Below are positions 1 to 7,550 of a DNA stretch of 64,000 nt, one piece after another. Each line of letters starts with the position of its first letter. Position 1 is the first letter of the stretch. The notes under the pieces are model-generated. The model made no database searches. It worked only from the letters and a program-made list of their open reading frames with translations, and had not been told where the DNA came from. The stretch is taken from contig NZ_VFMS01000001.1 of NCBI RefSeq assembly GCF_006715165.1, positions 4,154,001 to 4,218,000 on the forward strand. Reading direction: 5' to 3'. The DNA is from Arthrobacter sp. SLBN-122. GTDB taxonomy: Bacteria > Actinomycetota > Actinomycetes > Actinomycetales > Micrococcaceae. Both the position numbers and the translations under genes were made by a program.

Positions 1-267
1 CCCCTTCTGGCGCAGGTAGCGGGCCACCACGTCACCCATGGCGAACGCTTCGGCGTGGCCCATGTGCAGGTCACCGGAGGGGTACGGGAACATGTCAAGC
101 ACGTAGCGGCGCTCCCGGGACCCGTCGTCCACCGGGGTGAAGACCTTGAGGTCTTCCCACACCTGGGGCCATTTGGCCTCCATGGCGGTGAAACTGTAGG
201 TGCCCTCTTCAGGCTCCGCCGATACTGTTGTTGCTGTTCCGGTCTCTGTCTCCGGCTGAACGCCCAC
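1..267 (-). CDS. leuS: Leucyl-tRNA synthetase, N-terminal part (runs off the left edge)
   Basis: Class I aminoacyl-tRNA synthetase that charges tRNA-Leu in the cytoplasm. The 89 visible codons contain [11 protein letters not shown] and then [16 protein letters not shown], which carries the HIGH-type ATP-binding signature (HMGH) of LeuRS. A GTG at 267 is taken as start because GAAGAGGG lies just upstream; the frame stays open further upstream but has no better start. A roughly 30-residue non-conserved leader precedes the catalytic core, as in other actinobacterial LeuRS. The rest of the gene lies outside the window. A leucine-codon leader peptide and an intrinsic terminator sit upstream, so expression is probably attenuated by charged tRNA-Leu. 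Confidence 0.95.
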   Translation of the reverse strand, partial: MGVQPETETGTATTVSAEPEEGTYSFTAMEAKWPQVWEDLKVFTPVDDGSRERRYVLDMFPYPSGDLHMGHAEAFAMGDVVARYLRQKG

Positions 268-357
268 TGCTGCCCTCTTCTGTTCTGTTACGGCATCTGT
301 GCTGCCATAACGGCCTGATCCTCCTGCTGCCGGTCCGGTGCAATGCCCCGGACACAC

Positions 358-383
358 AAAAGCCCCTCGCCAAGGGAGGGGCT
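358..383 (-). terminator. Intrinsic terminator inside the leuS leader
   Basis: On the minus strand an 8-bp perfect stem, AGCCCCTC pairing with GAGGGGCT around a 7-base loop, is followed directly by TTTTGTGTGT. It lies between the leader peptide and leuS, about 90 bases before the leuS start, so it can only act on leuS transcription. Its 5' arm overlaps a weaker alternative hairpin at 375-398, the arrangement expected of an attenuator. Confidence 0.75.
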
Positions 384-417
384 GCCGCTCAGCTGTCCTA
401 TATTCGGAGCCGGCGGC
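375..417 (-). promoter_or_regulatory. Alternative leader RNA hairpins (protector and antiterminator) before leuS
   Basis: Two further pairings can be drawn on the minus strand. A protector pairs GCCGC (417-413) with GCGGC (388-384), with an inner GCT/AGC. An antiterminator pairs GGA (398-396) with TCC (377-375) and GCTG (393-390) with CAGC (384-381), burying the 5' arm of the terminator. The two exclude each other. A ribosome stalled on the Leu codons at 431-423 would cover 417-413 and favour the antiterminator. This is inference from base pairing by eye; no folding energy was computed. Confidence 0.5.
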
Positions 418-443
418 TAACTAAGCAGAAGGATCGCACGCAT
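417..443 (-). CDS. Leucine-rich leader peptide MRAILLLS upstream of leuS
   Basis: A nine-codon reading frame encodes Met-Arg-Ala-Ile-Leu-Leu-Leu-Ser and then TAG. Three consecutive Leu codons (CTT CTG CTT) come right before the stop. It lies 34 bases upstream of a terminator hairpin that precedes leuS. Leader peptides rich in the regulated amino acid are the sensing element in ribosome-mediated attenuation, known in Actinobacteria for branched-chain and tryptophan operons. No good Shine-Dalgarno is visible. A TAAAGT -10-like hexamer ends six bases before the ATG, so the transcript may be leaderless and start at this ATG. Confidence 0.6.
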   Translation of the reverse strand: MRAILLLS

Positions 444-449
444 GGATCT

Positions 450-455
450 ACTTTA
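450..455 (-). promoter_or_regulatory. Candidate -10 element for the leuS transcript
   Basis: TAAAGT on the minus strand fits the actinobacterial TANNNT -10 pattern and ends six bases before the leader-peptide ATG, a spacing that would give a leaderless mRNA. No convincing -35 is visible 16-18 bases upstream. Confidence 0.4.
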
Positions 456-555
456 GCGCACCGGCACGCGGCCCGCCGCAGCCAGGGGGCGTCCCCGTTG
501 CATTACCCGGGGGAAGCGCGCATGATCATCCCACAATGCAGGGAGGCGGCACACG

Positions 556-2094
556 ATGTCAGAGGCAAGCACCGCCGGCTTCGCGGAAGGGGTACCCCTC
601 TCCTTGTGGCTGGCGACCGCCGGCGGCACCGACTTTCCCAAGCTGCGCGGTACGGTCGAAGTAGACGTGGCAGTCATCGGGGGCGGCATTGCCGGCCTGA
701 CGGCAGCGCTGGCCCTGAAGCGCTCGGGACGCTCGGTGGCAGTTCTCGAAGCGGGCCGGATCGGCACCGGCGTCACAGGCCACACCACCGGCAAGGTGAC
801 CTCCCTGCACCGCCTGGCGTACACGGAGCTGGACCGGACCCATGGAAGGAGCGCCGCCCGAATCTACGGACTCGCCAACCAGGCCGCCGTGGAGCACGTC
901 GCCGGGGTGGTGGCGACGGAAGGCATCTCCTGTGGTTTCCGCCGGGTTGCCAACTACACCTTCGCCGCCGGTGGGGACGCCCTGCCGGCGGTCCGCGCGG
1001 AAGCCGGCCTCGCCGCCGGCCTCGGCCTTCCAGCTGCGTTCACAGCCGAGGTGCCCCTCCCGTTCCCTGTGGCGGGCGCCGTCCGGTTTGACGGGCAGGC
1101 TCAGATCCACTCCGTGCAGTACCTCCAGGGGCTCGCCGCCAGGGTGGACGGGGAGGGCAGCTTCGTCTTTGAGGGGACCCGCGCGAACGACCTTCAGGAG
1201 GGAACCCGGGTGAGGATCGCTGCCGAAGGCGGCACGGTGCTGGCGGCTGATGCAATCGTTGCCACCAATGTCCCCTTCGGGGACCATGGCCGATTCGAAG
1301 CGCTCTGCCCGCCGCACCGCTCCTATATCGTTGCCGCGCCACTGGACACCCCCGCCCTGGACGCCACCTTCATCAGCGCCGATGAACCCATGCGCTCGTT
1401 GCTGACCGTCCACCTGAACGGGATGACCTATCTGTTGACCGGCGGCGAGGGCCACCCCGCCGCCGAACCGGTCGATCCGGCGTCGCGCCATGCCAGCCTG
1501 GCAGCCTTCGCGCGCAGCCAATTCGGCGCCGGACCCGTTGCCTACCGCTGGTCCACCCAAGACGCGATGCCCCTGGATGGACTGCCCTATGCCGGTCCCC
1601 TGAATCCCGACAGCCGCCATGCCTTCGTCATTACGGGCCTGCGCAAATGGGGACTGACGAACGGTACCGCCGCCGCCCTGATGCTCGCAGACCTGCTCAA
1701 CGGCACACCCAACGACTGGGCGCCTTTGTTTGACAGCAGCCGCGCGCCGTCACCGACCGTGACACGGCCGGAAGTGTCAACGGCACCAACGCCGGCCGGT
1801 ACCGGGAACATTGACGGGACCCGCCCGGACGACGCCGCACGGCAGATAGCGGACCTGGCTCCGAACGACGGCACGGTCATTGAAACCGCCGGGGCAAGCA
1901 GCGCGTATTTCCGGGACGAAGCGGGACGCATCCACGCCGTATCCGCCATCTGCACCCATCTGGGCTGCACCGTGGGGTTCAACCGGGGAGAACGCACCTG
2001 GGATTGCCCCTGCCACGGTTCCAGGTTCGACGTGGACGGGAAGGTCATCCAGGGACCCGCCACCGAGGACCTGCCGCAGCAGCCTGCGCCGTGA
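556..2094 (+). CDS. FAD-dependent oxidoreductase with C-terminal Rieske [2Fe-2S] domain
   Basis: A 512-residue fusion of a DAO-type FAD oxidoreductase (about residues 1-390) and a Rieske domain (about 410-505). The FAD-binding motif VIGGGIAGLTAAL is near residue 37. The Rieske cluster ligands are CTH (C466, H468) and CPCH (C484, H487); C471 and C486 are placed for the disulfide of high-potential Rieske proteins. The family oxidises amines or amino acids and passes electrons through the iron-sulfur centre; the substrate here is unknown. The ATG at 556 follows GGGAGG at a good distance. The gene stands alone between leuS (divergent) and the convergent glp genes. No signal peptide is evident, so it is probably cytoplasmic. 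Confidence 0.88.
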   Translation: MSEASTAGFAEGVPLSLWLATAGGTDFPKLRGTVEVDVAVIGGGIAGLTAALALKRSGRSVAVLEAGRIGTGVTGHTTGKVTSLHRLAYTELDRTHGRSAARIYGLANQAAVEHVAGVVATEGISCGFRRVANYTFAAGGDALPAVRAEAGLAAGLGLPAAFTAEVPLPFPVAGAVRFDGQAQIHSVQYLQGLAARVDGEGSFVFEGTRANDLQEGTRVRIAAEGGTVLAADAIVATNVPFGDHGRFEALCPPHRSYIVAAPLDTPALDATFISADEPMRSLLTVHLNGMTYLLTGGEGHPAAEPVDPASRHASLAAFARSQFGAGPVAYRWSTQDAMPLDGLPYAGPLNPDSRHAFVITGLRKWGLTNGTAAALMLADLLNGTPNDWAPLFDSSRAPSPTVTRPEVSTAPTPAGTGNIDGTRPDDAARQIADLAPNDGTVIETAGASSAYFRDEAGRIHAVSAICTHLGCTVGFNRGERTWDCPCHGSRFDVDGKVIQGPATEDLPQQPAP

Positions 2095-2171
2095 CACGCT
2101 GCACGTGCGACGCCTTGCGACGCCTTGCACTGGGACACCCTGCACCTGGCCGGGCCTGGCGGAAAACGCCA

Positions 2172-2202
2172 GGGCCGCCCTGCCGGATCGGCAGGGCGGC
2201 CC
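2172..2202. terminator. Bidirectional hairpin terminator between the Rieske oxidoreductase and glpK
   Basis: A perfect 13-bp GC-rich inverted repeat, GGGCCGCCCTGCC and its complement, has a five-base loop. It sits between two convergent genes. There is no clear T-tract, as is usual for many actinobacterial terminators. Confidence 0.7.
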
Positions 2203-2217
2203 CGTGAAGGGTCGAGG

Positions 2218-3732
2218 CTAGCGCACGTCCTCGTCGACCCACTCCATGGACTTGGTGACGGCCTTCTTCCAAAGCCGCATCTGGCGGTCCTGTTCAGCCT
2301 TGTCCATCTGCGGTTCCCAGCGCTTGTCCTCGGACCAGTTGGCGGAGCATTCCCCGAGGTCCTTCCAGAAACCCACGGCCAGTCCTGCCGCGTAGGCAGC
2401 CCCCAGTGCCGTGGTTTCAATGACCTTGGGGCGGATGACCGGGACGCCCAGGATGTCGGCCTGGAACTGCATGAGCGCGTCATTGGCCACCATGCCGCCG
2501 TCGACCTTCAACTCACTCAGCGGCACGCCTGAGTCGGCGTTGACCGCGTCCAGCACCTCGCGGGTCTGGAACGCGGTGGCCTCCAGAGCGGCCCGGGCGA
2601 TGTGGTTCTTGTTGACGAACCGGGTGAGGCCCACGATCGCGCCGCGGGCGTCGGAGCGCCAGTACGGGGCGAACAGGCCGGAGAACGCGGGGACGATGTA
2701 CACGCCGCCGTTGTCCTTGACCGACGCGGCAAGGGTTTCCACCTCCGGTGCGCTGCTGATCATGCCCAGGTTGTCGCGGAGCCACTGGATCAGCGAGCCG
2801 GTGACGGCGATGGATCCTTCGAGGGCGTAGTGCGGCTTGGCGTCGCCCAGCTTGTACCCCACCGTGGTGAGGAGCCCGTTCTTCGAGTGGACGATTTCCT
2901 CGCCCGTGTTGAAGATCAGGAAGCAGCCCGTACCGTAGGTGTTCTTCGCTTCGCCGGCGTCGAAGGCGGCCTGCCCGAAGGTTGCGGCCTGCTGGTCGCC
3001 AAGGATGCCGGCCACCGGCGTCTCGCGGAGCAGCTGGGAGCTGTGGACGGTGCCGTACACCTCGGAGGAGGACTTGATCTCCGGCATCATGCTGCGGGGC
3101 ACGCCGAAAATGCGCAGGATTTCGTCGTCCCACTGCAGCGTCTCGAGGTCCATGAACAGGGTCCGGGAGGCGTTGGTGACGTCGGTGACATGGACGCCGC
3201 CGTCCACTCCGCCGGTCAGGTTCCACAGGACCCAGGCGTCGGTGTTGCCAAAGACCAGGTCCCCGGCCTCTGCCTTTTTCCGCGCGCCGTCAACGTTGTC
3301 CAGGATCCATTTGATCTTGGTGCCGGAGAAGTAGGTGGCCAGCGGCAGGCCCACTTTCTGTTTGAAGCGGTCCGCACCGCCGTCCCTGCCCAGTTCGTCC
3401 ACGATGTCCTGGGTACGGGTGTCCTGCCACACGATGGCGTTGTACACCGGTTTGCCGGTGGTCTTGTCCCAGACCACCGCGGTTTCGCGCTGGTTGGTGA
3501 TGCCCACGGCGGCAATGTCGTGCCGCGTCAGGTTCGCCTTTGAGAGGGCTGAGCCGATGACCTCACGGGTGTTGTTCCAGATTTCCGTGGCGTCGTGCTC
3601 CACCCACCCTGCCTGCGGGAAGATCTGCTCGTGTTCCATCTGGCCGGAGGAGACAATGGCGCCGCTGTGGTCGAAGATGATGGCGCGGGTGCTGGTGGTG
3701 CCCTGGTCGATGGCGATTACGTACTGGTTCAT
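2218..3732 (-). CDS. glpK: Glycerol kinase
   Basis: ATP:glycerol 3-phosphotransferase of the FGGY carbohydrate kinase family, 504 residues, the usual length. The N-terminus [16 protein letters not shown] holds the phosphate-binding loop, and [12 protein letters not shown] matches glycerol kinases closely. [11 protein letters not shown] and [19 protein letters not shown] are the conserved C-terminal-domain motifs. It is the last gene of the glpD-glpF-glpK block. It traps glycerol imported by the facilitator as glycerol-3-phosphate, the substrate of GlpD. The ATG at 3732 gives the canonical [11 protein letters not shown] start. Confidence 0.97.
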   Translation of the reverse strand: MNQYVIAIDQGTTSTRAIIFDHSGAIVSSGQMEHEQIFPQAGWVEHDATEIWNNTREVIGSALSKANLTRHDIAAVGITNQRETAVVWDKTTGKPVYNAIVWQDTRTQDIVDELGRDGGADRFKQKVGLPLATYFSGTKIKWILDNVDGARKKAEAGDLVFGNTDAWVLWNLTGGVDGGVHVTDVTNASRTLFMDLETLQWDDEILRIFGVPRSMMPEIKSSSEVYGTVHSSQLLRETPVAGILGDQQAATFGQAAFDAGEAKNTYGTGCFLIFNTGEEIVHSKNGLLTTVGYKLGDAKPHYALEGSIAVTGSLIQWLRDNLGMISSAPEVETLAASVKDNGGVYIVPAFSGLFAPYWRSDARGAIVGLTRFVNKNHIARAALEATAFQTREVLDAVNADSGVPLSELKVDGGMVANDALMQFQADILGVPVIRPKVIETTALGAAYAAGLAVGFWKDLGECSANWSEDKRWEPQMDKAEQDRQMRLWKKAVTKSMEWVDEDVR

Positions 3733-3773
3733 GATGACGTCCTTGTCTTGTTAATGGCTGAGGTGAGTACGGG

Positions 3774-4523
3774 TCAGGAAGCGGCCGTGATGATGATCGG
3801 GACAATCCGGGCGACGAGTCCGCCCAGGGCTCCGCCTACAAGCGGGCCAACCACAGGAATCCATGAATAACTCCAGTCACTGGAGCCTTTGCCCCTGATG
3901 GGAAGCACTGCGTGGGCGATGCGGGGTCCCAGGTCGCGGGCGGGGTTAATGGCGTAGCCGGTGGGGCCGCCGAGGGAAACACCGATACCGACGACGAGCA
4001 GCGCCACTGCCAGCGGGCCGAGCCCCGAGGGGGTACCGCCGAGGGTGAGGATGACGAAGACCAGCACAAAAGTACCGATGATTTCGGTGATCAGGTTCCA
4101 TGGGGTGGACCGGATGGCAGGGCCGGTGGAAAAGGTCCCGAGCTTGCCTGCAGGCTCCGGCTCGTCGTCGAAGTGCTGCTTGTAGGCCAGCCAGCAGACC
4201 ACGGCGCCAAGGAATGCACCCACCATCTCGCCCCCGAAGTAGGTGAGGGTGGAAGCGAAGTCTACGGTGACTCCCGGCGCATACTCAGCCTTGCCGTTGA
4301 GCAGCAGGCCGAGCGTGACGGCAGGGTTCAGGTGCGCGCCCGACTTGGCGGCGACGAAGACACCACAGAAGACGGCAATGCCCCATCCCCAAGTGACCAT
4401 CAGGAAGCCGCCACTGTTGCCTTTTGTCCCCCGCAAAGCCACATTGGCAACGACGCCGCAACCCAACAGGGTCAGCATGCCCGTGCCAAAGACTTCGGAG
4501 AGGAAGACTATTCCTAGAGACAT
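3774..4523 (-). CDS. glpF: Glycerol uptake facilitator (aquaglyceroporin, MIP family)
   Basis: A 249-residue integral membrane channel with the two half-helix NPA boxes, HLNPAVTLG and AINPARDLGPR. The Asp after the second NPAR is typical of glycerol facilitators rather than strict aquaporins. About six membrane segments are visible. I prefer the ATG at 4523, preceded by GGAG, giving MSLGIVFLSEVFGTGML; an in-frame ATG at 4535 would add four residues. It lies 41 bases before glpK and 93 bases after glpD in the direction of transcription, consistent with a glycerol uptake operon. Confidence 0.95.
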   Translation of the reverse strand: MSLGIVFLSEVFGTGMLTLLGCGVVANVALRGTKGNSGGFLMVTWGWGIAVFCGVFVAAKSGAHLNPAVTLGLLLNGKAEYAPGVTVDFASTLTYFGGEMVGAFLGAVVCWLAYKQHFDDEPEPAGKLGTFSTGPAIRSTPWNLITEIIGTFVLVFVILTLGGTPSGLGPLAVALLVVGIGVSLGGPTGYAINPARDLGPRIAHAVLPIRGKGSSDWSYSWIPVVGPLVGGALGGLVARIVPIIITAAS

Positions 4524-4525
4524 CT

Positions 4526-4537
4526 TTGACTCCATTT
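4526..4537 (-). promoter_or_regulatory. AAATGGAGTCAA box upstream of glpF, also found upstream of the regulator
   Basis: The 12-mer AAATGGAGTCAA overlaps the glpF start region and recurs exactly at 6521-6532 before the SorC-type regulator. It could be a shared operator or chance; there is no direct evidence of binding. Confidence 0.25.
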
Positions 4538-4578
4538 CTTTGTTTAGTTGTCGGTCCTCCGCGGGTGAAGGACCGTGT

Positions 4579-4604
4579 GGCCGGGACGCTGTAACGCCCC
4601 GGCC
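4579..4604. terminator. Hairpin between glpD and glpF
   Basis: GGCCGGG pairs with CCCGGCC across an imperfect inner stem in the gap between two genes of the same operon. There is no T-tract. It could be a partial terminator or an mRNA-stability element that sets glpD apart from glpFK. Confidence 0.35.
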
Positions 4605-4616
4605 GGAAACCTGGCC

Positions 4617-6440
4617 TTAGGCGACCAGGCTGTGCGTTTCCACACGGTGGAAACGCTGCAGCACGTCCTGTGCGTGCTTGATCTCCGCAGCGCGCGCCGC
4701 CGCGTCCCACTTGAGCGGGACGGACAGAACTTCCGCCACTTCGTTGAGGAGTTCACCGGTAACCAGCCCGCGGAAGGCCAGGGAGGTACGCCGGATAAGG
4801 ACATCCACCAGGTGCCCCACCTGCTCGTTGGCCGCCATGAATTCCAGTTCGCGGACACTGAGTTCGCGGGTGGAGCGCAGCGCGTGGTCAGGCTCGGCAT
4901 CGAGGTAGGCGATCACCTCTTCGGCCCGGGTCCCATAACGGGTCAGCAGCCCGGCCGTGCGGTCTGCATCGCGCCCGGACGCCATGTGCGCCTTGATCCA
5001 CTTCTGCACGCCGGCTTCGTCGGCAGGGAAGCCGGCGCCACCGCCGATGGGCAGTTGGGCGGTGGACACTTTGCGCTGCACGCCCAGTTCGCTGAGGACA
5101 TCGTTGGTGAGGTGCTCCGCGAGGGCACGGAAGGTGGTCCACTTGCCGCCCACCAGGCTCAGCACGACGGCGCCGCTTCCGTCGGGTGCGGAGGTGCGGC
5201 GTTCGATGCGGTAGTCACGGGAGACGAAGCCGGGCTGGGTGGCGTCATGGCTGGGCAGGGGGCGGACGCCCGAGAACGTGTAGACGATGTCGTCAGGGGT
5301 GACGTCGATTGAGGGGAAGACGTGGCCGATCAGGTCGAAGAAGTACTGGATCTCCTCGTCGGTGCACACAGCGTCCTCCGACATGTCCGCGTCAACGTCC
5401 GTGGTGCCTACAAGCACGCGGTCCCCCATCGGGTAGATGAGGACGATCCGGCCGTCGGTGTGCTCAAAGAAGATTTCCCGGCCGCGGCAGGCGGCGAGGA
5501 GGCCGGGGTGGTCCAGTACGATGTGGGAGCCCTTGGTGCCTCCCATGAAGGATGAGGCCGCGCCCATTGCACCGTTGGTGAGGTCAACCCACGCCCCGGT
5601 GGTGTTGATGATGATGTCCGCCGTGAAGTCGAATTCCTCGCCGGTGAGTTCGTCGCGAAGGCGGACAGTACTTCCCCGCCCGGTCCCCGGATTGGGAACC
5701 GGCGACATGGACTGCAGCGAGAGGTAGTTGCTGGCGCGGGCCGTATCGCCCTGGGCACTGGTGCTCTCCGGGGTCCCCGGACGGCCGGCCTTTTCGCCAT
5801 CCTGCAGGACGTCCAGGGTCAGCCGCTCGGGATTGTGGACCGAAGCATCGAAATAGGTGGCGGTGTACTTGACGTCCGGCCGCAGGGCAGGCAGTTCCTG
5901 CAGGGCCGCCTTATGGGTCCGGAACTGGTGCCGCGGCACCGTCCCGCCGTCCCTGGAGAAAGAATCATAGAGGCTGAGGCCGAGCTTGATGAGGAACGCC
6001 CCGCGCTCCTTCGGCTTGCCCTGCTGCTTGTGGGTCAGGAAGCGCAGCGGCGCCGAGAGGACGCCGGAGAATGTGCTGAAGATCGGGATGGTTGTTTGCA
6101 GGGGCTTGACGTAGTGCGGGGCAATCCTGAGCAGGCGGTTGCGTTCCACCACCGACTCGCGGACCAGGCGGAACTCGCCGTTTTCGAGGTACCGGATGCC
6201 GCCATGGATCATGTGCGAGGAAGCGCCGCTTGCTCCCTGGCAGTAGTCACCGCGCTCCACCAGGGCTACATCCACGCCCTGCAGCGCCAGGTCACGGAAT
6301 GTCCCCACTCCGTTGATGCCACCACCTACCACCAGCACTTTCGCATGGGGGCGCCGCCGCAGGTTGTGGACCGACGCGCGTTCGGCTCCGGGGCGGGGCG
6401 CTGAAACAGGGGGTTGAACAGTTGAATCCTTGGGTCCCAA
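4617..6440 (-). CDS. glpD: Aerobic glycerol-3-phosphate dehydrogenase (FAD)
   Basis: A 607-residue FAD enzyme oxidising glycerol-3-phosphate to dihydroxyacetone phosphate with electrons passed to the respiratory chain. VLVVGGGINGVGTFRDLALQG is the dinucleotide-binding motif, and DYCQGASGASSHMIHGGIRYLE is a GlpD signature. A roughly 30-residue basic, proline-containing leader precedes the fold, and an insert around residues 220-250 is rich in Gly, Ser and Thr. The TTG start at 6440 follows AAGGGAG by seven bases. It is the first gene of glpD-glpF-glpK and is divergent from a SorC-family regulator that probably controls it. Confidence 0.95.
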   Translation of the reverse strand: MGPKDSTVQPPVSAPRPGAERASVHNLRRRPHAKVLVVGGGINGVGTFRDLALQGVDVALVERGDYCQGASGASSHMIHGGIRYLENGEFRLVRESVVERNRLLRIAPHYVKPLQTTIPIFSTFSGVLSAPLRFLTHKQQGKPKERGAFLIKLGLSLYDSFSRDGGTVPRHQFRTHKAALQELPALRPDVKYTATYFDASVHNPERLTLDVLQDGEKAGRPGTPESTSAQGDTARASNYLSLQSMSPVPNPGTGRGSTVRLRDELTGEEFDFTADIIINTTGAWVDLTNGAMGAASSFMGGTKGSHIVLDHPGLLAACRGREIFFEHTDGRIVLIYPMGDRVLVGTTDVDADMSEDAVCTDEEIQYFFDLIGHVFPSIDVTPDDIVYTFSGVRPLPSHDATQPGFVSRDYRIERRTSAPDGSGAVVLSLVGGKWTTFRALAEHLTNDVLSELGVQRKVSTAQLPIGGGAGFPADEAGVQKWIKAHMASGRDADRTAGLLTRYGTRAEEVIAYLDAEPDHALRSTRELSVRELEFMAANEQVGHLVDVLIRRTSLAFRGLVTGELLNEVAEVLSVPLKWDAAARAAEIKHAQDVLQRFHRVETHSLVA

Positions 6441-6499
6441 AACGACTCCCTTGGGGCTTTGTGTGATGCGGTCACCGCTGGATGGCGCCGCCGTTCTGC

Positions 6500-6536
6500 T
6501 CTATTGTTCGGAGAAATGGAAAATGGAGTCAAGGAC
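6500..6536 (-). promoter_or_regulatory. Candidate glpD promoter
   Basis: On the minus strand TTGACT is followed after 18 bases by AACAAT, which together resemble a housekeeping -35/-10 pair. The start of glpD lies about 60 bases downstream. A palindrome at 6539-6552 sits immediately upstream of the -35. Confidence 0.4.
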
Positions 6537-6538
6537 TA

Positions 6539-6552
6539 TGCACGAATGTGCA
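6539..6552. promoter_or_regulatory. Palindromic operator candidate TGCACGAATGTGCA
   Basis: A perfect inverted repeat (TGCAC, four bases, GTGCA) lies in the divergent glpD/regulator promoter region, next to the glpD -35 and 14 bases before the regulator ATG. It is well placed for autoregulation and glp control by the SorC-type protein; this is inference from position. Confidence 0.4.
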
Positions 6553-6565
6553 GTTGGGAACTGAG

Positions 6566-7531
6566 ATGGGACTTTCACGCGACGCAGATGCCCTCCGAGC
6601 TGCACAAATGTATTACCTGCAGGACCTGACCATGGACGCGATTGCCCGGGAACTGCACACCTCCCGCTCCACGGTTTCCCGCCTGTTGTCCTCGGCAAGG
6701 GAATCGGGTTTGGTGCAAATCCAGATCCGCAACCCGCTGGACACGGGTCCCGAGCTGGAGGGGATGATCCGGCGCCGGTACAACCTGGACGTCCACGTGG
6801 TCCCCATCCTTGGGACGCTCAACGAAGCCGAAACCCTGGACCGCGTAGCCATGCAGGCGGCACGCACCATTGGACCCCTGGTGGACTCGAACGCCATCAT
6901 TGGCGTGGCCTGGGGATCGACGCTCAGTGCCGTCAGCCGGCATCTCACCAGGAAGATCACGCACGACAGCGTCATCGTCCAGCTCAATGGTGCCGGAAAC
7001 ATGCACACCACGGGCATCACCTACGCAAGCGACATCATGCGCAGGTTCGGCAGCGCCTACGGGGCACGGGTGGAGCAGTTCCCCGTTCCGGCCTTCTTCG
7101 ACCATGCGGCCACCAAGACGGCCATGTGGAATGAACGCAGCGTGCAGCGGGTCCTGGAACTGCAGGCCAAAATGAGCATCGCCATTTTCGGCGTGGGTTC
7201 GGTCCACGCCGACTATCCGAGCCACGTCTACGCGGGCGGGTACCTGGATGAGGACGACCTGAACGCACTGGCCAAATCGGACGTGGTGGGCGACGTTGCC
7301 ACCGTCTTTTTCCGGGCCGACGGTTCCTCCGACGGCATTGTCCTGAACGAAAGGTCCACCGGGCCGGCACTTGCCCAACTCCGCCAGGTCCGCCGCAGGA
7401 TCTGCGTGGTGTCCGGGGTTTCCAAGATCAACGGGCTCCGAGGAGCCCTGGCAGCCAGGCTGGCCACCGACCTGATCCTGGACGAAGCCACCGCACGGCG
7501 CCTGATCGATTACGAGGGACTGACCAGCTGA
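6566..7531 (+). CDS. SorC/DeoR-type sugar-binding transcriptional regulator
   Basis: A 321-residue regulator. An N-terminal helix-turn-helix (MYYLQDLTMDAIARELHTSR followed by STVSRLLSSA) is joined to a SorC-family sugar-phosphate sensing domain covering the rest; GVAWGSTLSAVSRHL and the SKINGLRGALAARLATDLILDE region are typical. I chose the ATG at 6566 because it begins the conserved MGLSRDADALRAAQ N-terminus; the frame is open upstream, and a GTG at 6548 is possible. It is divergent from glpDFK, so it probably responds to glycerol-3-phosphate or a related phosphate ester. That ligand is inferred from context only. Confidence 0.85.
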   Translation: MGLSRDADALRAAQMYYLQDLTMDAIARELHTSRSTVSRLLSSARESGLVQIQIRNPLDTGPELEGMIRRRYNLDVHVVPILGTLNEAETLDRVAMQAARTIGPLVDSNAIIGVAWGSTLSAVSRHLTRKITHDSVIVQLNGAGNMHTTGITYASDIMRRFGSAYGARVEQFPVPAFFDHAATKTAMWNERSVQRVLELQAKMSIAIFGVGSVHADYPSHVYAGGYLDEDDLNALAKSDVVGDVATVFFRADGSSDGIVLNERSTGPALAQLRQVRRRICVVSGVSKINGLRGALAARLATDLILDEATARRLIDYEGLTS

Positions 7532-7537
7532 AGTGGG

Positions 7538-7543
7538 TAGAGT
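7538..7543 (+). promoter_or_regulatory. Candidate -10 for a leaderless aldo/keto reductase transcript
   Basis: TAGAGT fits TANNNT and ends seven bases before the ATG at 7551. If it is used, the mRNA would have almost no 5' UTR, and the upstream in-frame GTG at 7533 could not be the start. Confidence 0.35.
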
Positions 7544-7550
7544 CGTTGCC

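Noticed and set aside
228-1091. Plus-strand 287-codon frame over the leuS leader and FAD oxidoreductase start
   Set aside because: Arg-rich out-of-frame translation; the true gene in this region starts at 556 with a Shine-Dalgarno and FAD motif.
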